This document shows, piece by piece, positions 16,534 to 24,764 of a DNA stretch of 64,000 nucleotides. The stretch spans positions 1,240,001 through 1,304,000 of the forward strand of contig NZ_CP077172.1 of NCBI RefSeq assembly GCF_050231725.1. The letters run 5' to 3'. Under the pieces are notes generated by a model. That model was not told where the DNA came from. It searched no databases and worked only from the letters and a program-made list of their open reading frames with translations. Every line of letters begins with the position of its first letter. Position 1 is the first letter of the stretch. Origin of the DNA: Fusobacterium nucleatum_L. GTDB taxonomy: Bacteria > Fusobacteriota > Fusobacteriia > Fusobacteriales > Fusobacteriaceae. The translations under genes were made by a program, and so were the position numbers.

Positions 16534-18105
16534 TTATTCAGTAACTGTAACATCTTTTGTTAACCAATAGTAATCCATTGGGAACATTTTTACATTTTGT
16601 ACTTTTTTATTTGAGTATAGGAAAGTAGTTTCATATCCAAAGAATACTGTTGCAGCATCATTCATTATTAATTGTTGAATTTCTACTGCTAGATTTTCTC
16701 TTTTTTCAGGATCGAATTCTACATTTAATTTATCTAGTAATTCATCAACTTTTTCATTTTTGTATCCTGCTTGATTAGATGCAGATCTGCTATCCCAGTT
16801 TTCATATAGATATTTTTCAGGATCTCCTGTATTAGCAGCAAGTACATTCCAAATTAATAAATCAAAGTTTCCAGAATCTCTCATATCTAAAAGAGTTTCA
16901 TAACTAACAGTTTTTAAATTAACATTGATACCAACATCTTTTAAGTTAGCTTGAGCAGCTTGAGCATAAACTTTTAATTCTTCTCTACTTGTATAGATTA
17001 CAAAGTTTAATTCAAGTTTTGAACCATCTGGTTTTTCAACAAATCCATCACCATCTACATCTTTATATCCTGCATTTGCTAATATTTCTTTTGAACTTTC
17101 AGGATTGAAAGCATTTTCATCAACAAGTTTATCAAATCCAAAGTCTAATGTAGGAGGAATAGGTGCTTTACCAGGAGTAGCTGCTCCACCTAATAGATTT
17201 TCTGTATATGCTTTTTTATCTAAAGCTCTAATTAATGCTTGACGAAGTGCTAAATCTCCTAATGTTCCATGTTGATTCATAAAAGCATAAGTAGATCTAA
17301 GTGATTTTAATTCTTGAATATTAATATCATCTTGTCCTTCAAAATCAGCCTTATTTTCAATTTTTAAGTTGTAAGCAATTCCAATTTCTCCTGTTTTTAA
17401 AGATAAAGAACGAGTACTTTGGTCATTGATACATTTAAAAGTAACTTTTGCAAGTCCAGGTTTTCCACCCCAATAATCTTCATTTCTTTCAACTACTGCA
17501 TATTCAGTAGGAACAAATTCTTTAAATACATAAGGTCCTGTACAGATAGGAGCATTTGTTGTATATTCTTCAACATTATCAGAAGTATCTAATATTAAGA
17601 ATAGAGGATCTGCTAAACATTGAGGTAAAATAGCAACTGGTTTTTCAGTAGATATTTTTAAAGTTTGTCCGTCTGCAACTATTGAAGTAGCTTTAAAGAA
17701 TCCTTCAGCTCTTTTACTCTTTCTAAATGTTCTATCAAGAGAAGATTTTACTGCTTCTGCTGTTAAAGGATTACCATTAGAGAATTTAACTCCATCTCTT
17801 ATTTTAAATTCCCAAGTTAATTTATCATCACTAACTTTCCATTCTTCAGCAAGTGCTGCTTGTAATTCTCCATGTTCATCGAAACGAACTAGGTTTTCTC
17901 CAACACCATAACGAGTTATAACCCAACTAAAATATTGTTCAGTAGGTTCAAGAGTGTCAGCAAAACTTGTAACTCCTACTACAAGTTCTCCATTTTCATT
18001 TGTAGAAGTAGATGTTTCTTTTTTATCTCCTCCACAAGCTACTAAAGTAAACATCATTAAAATTGCCATTAGAAAAGCAAAACTTTTCTTTGTAAAAAAT
18101 TTCAT
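16534..18105 (-). CDS. ABC transporter substrate-binding lipoprotein (family 5, nickel/peptide)
   Basis: A 523-residue family-5 solute-binding protein. The lipoprotein signal ends in LVAC (cysteine 24), then come the typical lobe sequences (LAEEWKVSDDKLTWEFKIRD, GVKFSNGNPLTAEAVK, TGPYVFKEF, NEDYWGGKPGL). It would capture the ligand outside the cytoplasmic membrane and deliver it to the permeases. The permease and SBP are closer to the Nik/Cnt/Dpp type than to Opp, but ligand identity (free nickel, a metal-opine complex or peptides) cannot be read from sequence. A second, clearer NikA is encoded at 38.5 kb. A good AAAGGTGG site precedes the ATG. Confidence 0.9.
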   Translation of the reverse strand: MKFFTKKSFAFLMAILMMFTLVACGGDKKETSTSTNENGELVVGVTSFADTLEPTEQYFSWVITRYGVGENLVRFDEHGELQAALAEEWKVSDDKLTWEFKIRDGVKFSNGNPLTAEAVKSSLDRTFRKSKRAEGFFKATSIVADGQTLKISTEKPVAILPQCLADPLFLILDTSDNVEEYTTNAPICTGPYVFKEFVPTEYAVVERNEDYWGGKPGLAKVTFKCINDQSTRSLSLKTGEIGIAYNLKIENKADFEGQDDINIQELKSLRSTYAFMNQHGTLGDLALRQALIRALDKKAYTENLLGGAATPGKAPIPPTLDFGFDKLVDENAFNPESSKEILANAGYKDVDGDGFVEKPDGSKLELNFVIYTSREELKVYAQAAQANLKDVGINVNLKTVSYETLLDMRDSGNFDLLIWNVLAANTGDPEKYLYENWDSRSASNQAGYKNEKVDELLDKLNVEFDPEKRENLAVEIQQLIMNDAATVFFGYETTFLYSNKKVQNVKMFPMDYYWLTKDVTVTE

Positions 18106-18151
18106 TGTAAACCACCTTTCTTTATTTAATATATTAAAATTTTATTGCTTC

Positions 18152-18982
18152 TTAAAAATCTTCTTCTTTAATATCAATTAAATCTTTTATATTATCTCCA
18201 AGCATATTAAATACAACAACAACTATAACTATTGCCATTCCAGGATATAGCATAAGCCAAGGAGCTTTAGCAAGGTATGTTCTTCCTTCATTTAACATTG
18301 CTCCCCATTCTGGAATAGGAGGTTGAGCTCCAAATCCTAAAAATGATAATGCAGAAATTTCAAGCATCAATGCTCCTATATCTGAAATTGCAGTTACCAA
18401 CATAAGAGTAACCATATTTGGTAAAATATACTTAAATAAAATATCTTTATCTTTACTTCCAGTAAGTTTTGCAGCTTCAACATATAGTTCCTTTTTAATT
18501 TTTAAAACCATACTTCTTGAAAGCCTTGCATACTTAGGCCAAGTAACAGCAGAGATTGCAATAATTGCATTTGTCATACTAGGTCCTAAAAGACCAGCTA
18601 TTGCTATTGCAAGAATAATACCTGGAAATGATACCATCATATCTGCAAGTCTCATTATAAGAGTATCAACAATTCCACCAAAGTATCCAGCTAGCAAACC
18701 TAAAGTAGTTCCAAGAGTGAAAACACTACCAACAAGAACTAAGGTCATAAAAAGTGAATATCTAGTCCCGTAGATAATACGAGATAGAATATCTCTACCT
18801 AAAATATCAGTTCCTAGTAAATTTACTTCATCAGGTCTATGTAAGGGTTTATCCATAACTGCCTGTAAAGGATCTTTCGGAGCTATTTGTTTTGCAAAGA
18901 TAGCAATCAAAACAATAATTATTGCCATTACAAGAAAAAATATAAGCTGTTTATGTCCTTTTGTAAATTTTGCTACTTTCAA
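18152..18982 (-). CDS. ABC transporter permease (DppC/NikC-like)
   Basis: A 276-residue inner-membrane permease with the NikC/DppC N-terminal extension, the conserved LLGTDILGRDILSRIIYGTR after the first membrane helix, about six helices, and the EAA loop for ATPase docking (VEAAKLTGSKDKDILFKYILPN). The start is TTG at 18982, directly abutting the stop of the preceding permease, with GAGGGGGC upstream as ribosome site. It forms the channel with the other permease of this operon. Confidence 0.9.
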   Translation of the reverse strand: MKVAKFTKGHKQLIFFLVMAIIIVLIAIFAKQIAPKDPLQAVMDKPLHRPDEVNLLGTDILGRDILSRIIYGTRYSLFMTLVLVGSVFTLGTTLGLLAGYFGGIVDTLIMRLADMMVSFPGIILAIAIAGLLGPSMTNAIIAISAVTWPKYARLSRSMVLKIKKELYVEAAKLTGSKDKDILFKYILPNMVTLMLVTAISDIGALMLEISALSFLGFGAQPPIPEWGAMLNEGRTYLAKAPWLMLYPGMAIVIVVVVFNMLGDNIKDLIDIKEEDF

Positions 18983-19921
18983 TTAATTTGCCCCCTCAAC
19001 TCTCTTATCTAATAATTTATATGAAAAATCTACTATAAGGTTTATCACTAAATAAATAAGTGCAATAAGTAACACATAAGCTTGAACCAAAGGATAATCC
19101 CTAAAAGATATAGCCTTGATAGCTAAATTCCCCATTCCAGGGAAGTTATATATTATTTCTATAACAGCTGTACCACCTAATAAACTACCAAGAGATAAAC
19201 CTAATAAAGTAATTAATGGTATTAAAGCATTTGGAAGTACATGTTTTATAAGGATGGTACTTTCTTTTATACCCCTCATTCTAGCTCCAACAACATAGTC
19301 TTTATTTAATTCTTCCAAAACAGTATGTCTAACCTGCCTTATATATTTTGCTGACATTGCAAATCCTAATGTAAATGCTGGAAGTATCATTGATTTAAAA
19401 TCAGCCTTTCCTCCTGAAACAGTTACCCAACGAAGCATTACTCCAAAAACACTTAAAAATATTAATCCCAACCAAAAGCTAGGAATAGAAAGTCCAGAAA
19501 AACTAATTGCTCTTACTAAATAATCTTGCCATTTATTCACTTTTAAAGCAGCTAAAATACCTAATGGCAGAGAAATTACTATCATAAATGTAAGTGATAG
19601 CAGAGAAAGTTTTAATGTTGGCATAAAGGCTGTCTTTATTTTATTTACAACAGGAACTCTTAAAGAATAAGATTTTCCAAATTCTCCATGAGCAACATTT
19701 GCTGCCCATCTACAATATTGTTCAGCAAAGGGTTTATCTAAGCCAAGTTCTGCTCTTGTTTGCTCAAGTAGTTCAGGTGTTGGAATATTTCCACATTCTG
19801 TTAACATAATTTCAGCAGGATCACCTGGTGATAAATAAGTTAAACTAAAAGTGAAGAAACTTATCCCAAAAAGAACAACTAAAATTTGCAAAATTCTGTT
19901 AATGAAATTATTTTTTATCAT
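18983..19921 (-). CDS. ABC transporter permease (DppB/NikB-like), first gene of the operon
   Basis: A 312-residue permease with six membrane helices; the N-terminal periplasmic loop has LSPGDPAEIMLTE and TPELLEQTRAELGLDKP, typical of NikB/DppB, and the EAA loop reads YVVGARMRGIKESTILIKHVLPN. It starts at an ATG behind GGAGAC and opens the five-gene minus-strand operon running to 14770. The 265-bp AT-rich region upstream (19922-20186) must hold its promoter; several -10-like boxes are visible but I could not pick one with a convincing -35, and I see no clear metal-regulator operator there. Confidence 0.9.
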   Translation of the reverse strand: MIKNNFINRILQILVVLFGISFFTFSLTYLSPGDPAEIMLTECGNIPTPELLEQTRAELGLDKPFAEQYCRWAANVAHGEFGKSYSLRVPVVNKIKTAFMPTLKLSLLSLTFMIVISLPLGILAALKVNKWQDYLVRAISFSGLSIPSFWLGLIFLSVFGVMLRWVTVSGGKADFKSMILPAFTLGFAMSAKYIRQVRHTVLEELNKDYVVGARMRGIKESTILIKHVLPNALIPLITLLGLSLGSLLGGTAVIEIIYNFPGMGNLAIKAISFRDYPLVQAYVLLIALIYLVINLIVDFSYKLLDKRVEGAN

Positions 19922-20167
19922 TGTGTCTCCTTAATGTGATTATAAACTTTATATTTTTATGAAAATAAAATTTTTTAATTGTTTAAATACTATTAATAAA
20001 ATAATGATATATCAATATTTTTTAAATATTAAATATATTAGTTTTATTTGGTAAATACGCTAAATCATTTTATCATATAATATAACTAAATACAATAAAA
20101 TTAATTTTGCTTAACTTAATAAATTTGAACAAATTATTTACTTACGTATATAAAGAATTTATAGAAG

Positions 20168-20196
20168 TAAAAATAAAAAGATAGACTTAAAGTCTA
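20168..20196 (-). terminator. Terminator of the ATPase-HNH module
   Basis: On the minus strand a 7-bp stem, TAGACTT with AAGTCTA (20196-20190 and 20188-20182), is followed by a T-rich tail. The stop codon of the HNH gene lies within the hairpin. Confidence 0.65.
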
Positions 20197-20780
20197 CCTT
20201 CTAAATGTCTTCTTACTAAATATCTTCTTAAAGATGGAAATTTTATTGGATAATCATTTAAAATATTTTTACTATACTTACCATAATTTAAAAATTCAAA
20301 TATATATTTTTTTCTAATTCCACATAATCTGTTATCATTAAGATTTAATAAGTCTATTGTATACTTAGCTTTTTCATATCTATTTCCCTCTTTAAAAATA
20401 GGTGTTATTTCCCCAGTTTTTATATCATACTCAAAATAATCTTCTGGGTTTTCTATAACAGGATTTATAAAAAGTTCATCCCATTTATTTGCTTTTGAAT
20501 TCCCACATCTTTTACTTTCAAGGCAACAAGCAACTAAATTATCATGGTCTGCCAAAAGTTTAGGAAATTTATCCTTTGGTTTTATATGTTCTATTTGGCT
20601 ATTTTCCAAATTAATTTCTATCTCACAATAGGGGCAACAACTATTTTCTTGCTCTTCTAATAGGTATTGTTTTAAGACCTGTTTAATTTCTGTTGTAAAA
20701 CTATCCCAATTTATTATTCTATGTTTACTTTTGTATTTTGTAAATTCTTCTGGCTCACTTTTCTTATTTACTTTCAGCAT
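20187..20780 (-). CDS. ptuB: HNH endonuclease, PtuB-like (Septu-type defence)
   Basis: A 197-residue HNH-family nuclease of the type paired with PtuA in Septu systems and with some retrons. Visible are the zinc-knuckle CCPYCEIEI, the histidine motif QIEHIKPKDKF, and DNLVACC followed by RCGNSKANK, which together make up the HNH core (about residues 46-105). It overlaps the ATPase gene by 17 bases, so the two are translationally coupled. No reverse transcriptase or retron RNA is visible nearby. In Septu the ATPase is thought to control the nuclease until phage infection releases it. The symbol is by resemblance; I could not run a model search. Confidence 0.75.
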   Translation of the reverse strand: MLKVNKKSEPEEFTKYKSKHRIINWDSFTTEIKQVLKQYLLEEQENSCCPYCEIEINLENSQIEHIKPKDKFPKLLADHDNLVACCLESKRCGNSKANKWDELFINPVIENPEDYFEYDIKTGEITPIFKEGNRYEKAKYTIDLLNLNDNRLCGIRKKYIFEFLNYGKYSKNILNDYPIKFPSLRRYLVRRHLEGRL

Positions 20781-22008
20781 TAGAATTCACCTTTTTTCTC
20801 AGTTTTACATCCACATCAATAAGGAATAAATCCTCATCTGTATTTCCTAACACTTCTAAAAGCTTATTATATTTCTTTTTAAAATCATTAGTATCATATT
20901 TACCTTCATCTACAAGCTTTCTTAGTTCTTCTAAATCTTTATCTATTTTTGGAGTCCTAATTGATTTCAATCCCATTATATCTTTAAGAACTCTGTCAAC
21001 AGGTTGTCCATAAGAAGAATAAAGTTCATCTCCTGTTTTAGCTTCTATTTTTCTATTTTCATTTCTATACAAAATAAAAATATTTTCGTTAGAAACACTT
21101 CCTAATATGTGTGGAGAATGAGTTGCAACTATTATTTGATTGTTTTCTCCAATCTTTTTATATACTTCTATTATTCTTTGTTGCCATTTTGGATGTAATG
21201 ACAATTCTGGTTCGTCTATTAAAATTATAGAATTTTTAGGCTCTAACATTTTTATAGATAATGTTCTTAAAAACAATTGTTTTTCACCAGAAGATAAATC
21301 ATTTATATCAAATTCTTCCCCAGCAGAATTTTCAAAAATAGGTAAAGTTTTTTCATCTTTTGAAAAACCTTTTAATTTAACATCCAATTCTAAAATATCA
21401 AAAATACCATTTATTTCATCTAGCACTTTATTTGTGATTTCTTTCATTGTTAAATCTTCTTCAATAGTAGCTAGATAATTTCTTCTAGTTGCTATATATG
21501 ATGGGATATCTCTTATTACGTTAGAATTTATAGTATTTATAAATTGATATTCTCTTGATAAAGTTGTTGATTTAGTTTCAACATTTTCAAATTTATTTTC
21601 AGCTGGGACATAAATTATTTTAGGTGGTGTATCAAATTTTTTTGCTATTAAATCGTCATAATACTCACCTTTATTTTTTTTACTATATTCATAATTCATC
21701 AAGCCATAAAAAAAGTCCTGTAATTTATGTTCACATCTATCTTTACAATTTTTTTCAGCCTCTTCAATATTATTTTTTTCAAAGTCTTCAAAAAATATAT
21801 TCAAATTAACATTTGATTTCTTTGGTTCATCATAGTTTATATTTTTATTATTAAAAAAATCTTTTATTGATTCTAAAATAGTTGTTTTCCCACTTCCATT
21901 TACTCCAGCTAAGACAATTACATCTAAAATTTCATTGTCTTTCTTAAATGAAAGTTCTAAATCTTTTATTCCTTTTACATTTTTTATATGGACTTTTTCA
22001 ATTTTCAT
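20764..22008 (-). CDS. ptuA: AAA/ABC-type ATPase, PtuA-like (Septu-type defence)
   Basis: A 414-residue SMC/OLD-like ATPase: Walker A GVNGSGKTT (residues 35-43), ABC signature LSSGEKQ (238-244), Walker B IILIDEPELSLH (261-272) and the histidine switch ATHSPH (295-300). The segment between Walker A and the signature is short and helical, not a long coiled coil. This ATP-binding architecture next to an overlapping HNH gene is the PtuA/PtuB arrangement. At 414 residues it is on the short side for PtuA as I remember it. The gene has its own promoter and is divergent from murA. Other overcoming-lysogenization-type ATPases paired with nucleases are the alternative. Confidence 0.75.
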   Translation of the reverse strand: MKIEKVHIKNVKGIKDLELSFKKDNEILDVIVLAGVNGSGKTTILESIKDFFNNKNINYDEPKKSNVNLNIFFEDFEKNNIEEAEKNCKDRCEHKLQDFFYGLMNYEYSKKNKGEYYDDLIAKKFDTPPKIIYVPAENKFENVETKSTTLSREYQFINTINSNVIRDIPSYIATRRNYLATIEEDLTMKEITNKVLDEINGIFDILELDVKLKGFSKDEKTLPIFENSAGEEFDINDLSSGEKQLFLRTLSIKMLEPKNSIILIDEPELSLHPKWQQRIIEVYKKIGENNQIIVATHSPHILGSVSNENIFILYRNENRKIEAKTGDELYSSYGQPVDRVLKDIMGLKSIRTPKIDKDLEELRKLVDEGKYDTNDFKKKYNKLLEVLGNTDEDLFLIDVDVKLRKKVNSNAESK

Positions 22009-22040
22009 CTTAACTCAATCCCTTTTTATATTTTTCTTTA

Positions 22041-22046
22041 ATTATA
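22041..22046 (-). promoter_or_regulatory. Extended -10 promoter of the ATPase-HNH operon
   Basis: On the minus strand TGCTATAAT gives a perfect -10 with the TGn extension, 32 bp upstream of the ATPase start. The -35 is poor, as is common for extended -10 promoters. Confidence 0.6.
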
Positions 22047-22102
22047 GCATAAATATTTTTTTAATTCTAACTAATAATATTTAACACAAATTTAAGAAAA
22101 TA

Positions 22103-22111
22103 TGTTATAAT
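22103..22111 (+). promoter_or_regulatory. Extended -10 promoter of murA
   Basis: TGTTATAAT (22103-22111) is a perfect -10 with the TGn extension, 35 bp before the murA ATG. The two divergent promoters are about 57 bp apart. Confidence 0.6.
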
Positions 22112-22146
22112 TTTTAAATACTGAAAAATAAAAAGGGGAAGTAAAA

Positions 22147-23418
22147 ATGGTTGAAGCATTTAAAATAATTGGTGGTAACAAAATAGCTGGAGAATTAAAA
22201 GTTGATGGTTCAAAAAATTCAACACTCCCAATAATGATAGCAACATTAGTTGAGAAAGGAACTTATGTTTTAAGAAATGTTCCCGATTTAAGAGATATTA
22301 GAACTCTGGTTGCACTCTTAGAAAGTTTAGGACTGCAAGTAAAAAAATTAGATGCTAATTCATATAAAATAATAAATAATGGACTTAGTGGAGCAGAAGC
22401 AAGTTATGATTTAGTTAAAAAGATGAGAGCTTCATTTTTAGTAATGGGTGGAATGCTTGCCATAGAAAAAAGAGGAAAAGTTGCTTTGCCAGGAGGCTGT
22501 GCAATAGGAGCAAGACCTGTTGATTTACATTTAAAAGGTTTTGAAGCACTGGGTGCAAAAATAAATATAGAACACGGATATGTTGAAGCTACAACAGAAA
22601 ATGGTTTAATAGGTGGAAATATAGTTCTTGATTTCCCAAGTGTTGGAGCAACAGAAAATATAATAATGGCAGCAGTTAAAGCTAAAGGAAAAACTATTTT
22701 AGAAAATGCTGCGAAAGAGCCAGAAATAGAAGATTTATGTAATTTCTTAATAAAAATGGGAGCTAAAATAAATGGAGTAGGAACAGGTAGACTTGAAATT
22801 GATGGAGTGAATAAATTGACTGCTTGTGAATATACTATAATTCCAGATAGAATAGTTGCAGGAACATATATAATAGCTTCTATTTTATTTGATGGAAGTA
22901 TAAAAGTTTCTGGAATAGTTCCAGAACACCTATCAAGTTTCTTGTTAAAACTTGAAGAAATGGGAACTAAATTTAAAATAGAAGGAGATAAATTAGAAGT
23001 TTTATCAAAACTATCTGATTTAAAACCTACAAAGGTAACAACTATGCCACATCCTGGTTTTCCAACAGATTTACAATCTCCAATGATGACACTTATGTGT
23101 TTAGTAAATGGGACAAGTGAAATAAAAGAAACAATATTTGAAAATAGATTTATGCATGTGCCAGAACTTAATAGAATGGGAGCAAAAATAGAAATTGACT
23201 CATCAACTGCTAAAATAACAGGAGTTGAAAATTTCTCATCAGCAGAAGTAATGGCAAGTGATTTAAGAGCAGGGGCATCACTTATACTTGCAGCACTGAA
23301 AGCAAATGGTGAAAGTTTAGTAAATAGAATTTACCATGTGGACAGAGGATATGAAAACTTTGAAGAAAAATTTAAGGCTTTGGGAGCAAATATAGAAAGA
23401 ATTAAGACAGAAGCCTAG
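22147..23418 (+). CDS. murA: UDP-N-acetylglucosamine 1-carboxyvinyltransferase
   Basis: MurA transfers enolpyruvate from PEP to UDP-GlcNAc, the first committed step of peptidoglycan synthesis in the cytoplasm. The 423-residue length is normal. The active-site loop LPGGCAIGARPVDLHL contains the catalytic cysteine (residue 118), the target of fosfomycin; the substrate motif DGSKNSTLPI is at residues 20-29. It opens a plus-strand operon with rlmB 9 bases downstream, then the sigma factor, leuS and a small membrane protein. An AAGGGGAAG site precedes the ATG. Confidence 0.97.
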   Translation: MVEAFKIIGGNKIAGELKVDGSKNSTLPIMIATLVEKGTYVLRNVPDLRDIRTLVALLESLGLQVKKLDANSYKIINNGLSGAEASYDLVKKMRASFLVMGGMLAIEKRGKVALPGGCAIGARPVDLHLKGFEALGAKINIEHGYVEATTENGLIGGNIVLDFPSVGATENIIMAAVKAKGKTILENAAKEPEIEDLCNFLIKMGAKINGVGTGRLEIDGVNKLTACEYTIIPDRIVAGTYIIASILFDGSIKVSGIVPEHLSSFLLKLEEMGTKFKIEGDKLEVLSKLSDLKPTKVTTMPHPGFPTDLQSPMMTLMCLVNGTSEIKETIFENRFMHVPELNRMGAKIEIDSSTAKITGVENFSSAEVMASDLRAGASLILAALKANGESLVNRIYHVDRGYENFEEKFKALGANIERIKTEA

Positions 23419-23427
23419 GGAGAGAAA

Positions 23428-24132
23428 ATGGAAAGAATAATAGGTATTAATCCTGTGACAGAAGCCTTACTTAATAAAGAAAAAAATATAGAAAAATTAG
23501 AACTCTATAATGGTTTAAAAGGTGAAACTGTACAAAAATTAAAAGATTTAGCTTCTAAAAGAAATATTAAAATATTTTATACTGGCAAAAAAATAGAAAA
23601 TTCTCAAGGTGTAGCAGTATACATAAGTAACTATGAGTACTACAAAGACTTTGATGAAGCCTATGAAAAACTTGCTTCTAAGGATAAATCGTTGGTTTTA
23701 ATCTTAGATGAAATACAAGATCCAAGAAATTTTGGAGCAATAATAAGAAGTGCAGAAGTGTTTAAAGTAGATTTAATAATAATTCCAGAAAGAAATTCAG
23801 TTAGAATAAATGAAACTGTTGTTAAGACTTCAACAGGAGCAATAGAATATGTAAATATTTCTAAGGTAACTAACCTGTCAGATACAATAAATAAACTTAA
23901 AAAGTTAGATTATTGGGTATATGGAGCAGCAGGAGAAGCGAATATAAACTATAATGAAGAAGATTATCCAGATAAAGTTGTTTTAGTTCTTGGAAATGAA
24001 GGTAGTGGAATTAGAAAAAAAGTTAGAGAACATTGTGATAAATTAATAAAAATACCAATGTATGGGCAAATTAATTCATTAAATGTTTCTGTTGCAAGTG
24101 GTATTCTGCTGTCAAGAATCATAAATAGATAA
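23428..24132 (+). CDS. rlmB: 23S rRNA (guanosine-2'-O-)-methyltransferase RlmB (SPOUT family)
   Basis: A 234-residue TrmH/SpoU methyltransferase. An N-terminal substrate-binding domain (residues 1-75, beginning MERIIGINPVTEAL) is followed by the knotted SPOUT domain with LDEIQDPRNFGAIIRSAEVF, LGNEGSGIRKKVREHCD and IPMYGQINSLNVSVASGILL, the three family motifs. RlmB methylates one guanosine of 23S rRNA; other TrmH-type targets cannot be excluded. It sits between murA and the sigma factor gene with gaps of about 10 bases. Confidence 0.9.
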   Translation: MERIIGINPVTEALLNKEKNIEKLELYNGLKGETVQKLKDLASKRNIKIFYTGKKIENSQGVAVYISNYEYYKDFDEAYEKLASKDKSLVLILDEIQDPRNFGAIIRSAEVFKVDLIIIPERNSVRINETVVKTSTGAIEYVNISKVTNLSDTINKLKKLDYWVYGAAGEANINYNEEDYPDKVVLVLGNEGSGIRKKVREHCDKLIKIPMYGQINSLNVSVASGILLSRIINR

Positions 24133-24142
24133 TGGAGAGAAA

Positions 24143-24757
24143 ATGGAAGATATCAATGCTATTTTAAAAAAAGCACAGTCTGGGGATAGTGAGGCTATTG
24201 ATTTAATATTAAAGGAATATTCAAAACTTTTATCTTTTAATGCACAAAAATATTATTTGGTGGGTGCAGAAAAAGAAGATTTAGTACAAGAGGGAATTTT
24301 AGGCTTATTAAAAGCAATAAAATTTTATGATGAAACTAAATCATCTTTCACTAGTTTTGCTTTTTTGTGTATAAGAAGAGAGATGATAAGTGCAATAAGA
24401 AAGGCTAATACTCAAAAACATATGGTATTAAATGAAGCCTTAAAAACTAATGCTATACTTGAAGATAGTGCAAATTTTGATGATGAAGGACATAACATAA
24501 ATAACTATAAATCATCAGAGAGTAATCCAGAAGAAGTCTATTTATTGAAAGAAGAAATAGAAGAATTTAAAAATTTTTCTGAGAATAATTTTAGTAAATT
24601 TGAAAAAGAGGTTTTAACTTATTTAATAAGAGGTTACTCATATAGAGAAATAGCAACAATTCTATCTAAAAACTTAAAAAGCATAGATAATACAATTCAA
24701 AGAATAAGAAAAAAAAGTGAAGTGTGGATAAAAGAAGAAGAAAATATTAAGAGGTGA
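24143..24757 (+). CDS. Sigma-70 family RNA polymerase sigma factor (SigH-like)
   Basis: A 204-residue sigma factor with region 2 (YLVGAEKEDLVQEGILGLLKAIKFYD, then SFTSFAFLCIRREMISAIRKA) and region 4 (FEKEVLTYLIRGYSYREIATIL, then NTIQRIRKKSEVW). The size and region-2 sequence resemble SigH (Spo0H) of Firmicutes, and the rlmB-sigH neighbourhood also resembles Bacillus subtilis. Fusobacteria do not sporulate, so its regulon here is unknown; competence or stress genes would be a guess. It lies inside the murA-leuS operon, so it is probably expressed constitutively and controlled after transcription. Confidence 0.88.
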   Translation: MEDINAILKKAQSGDSEAIDLILKEYSKLLSFNAQKYYLVGAEKEDLVQEGILGLLKAIKFYDETKSSFTSFAFLCIRREMISAIRKANTQKHMVLNEALKTNAILEDSANFDDEGHNINNYKSSESNPEEVYLLKEEIEEFKNFSENNFSKFEKEVLTYLIRGYSYREIATILSKNLKSIDNTIQRIRKKSEVWIKEEENIKR

Positions 24758-24764
24758 GAATAAA

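Noticed and set aside
20187..22146. Retron with PtuAB effector
   Set aside because: No reverse transcriptase frame and no msr/msd-like inverted repeats between the ATPase and murA.
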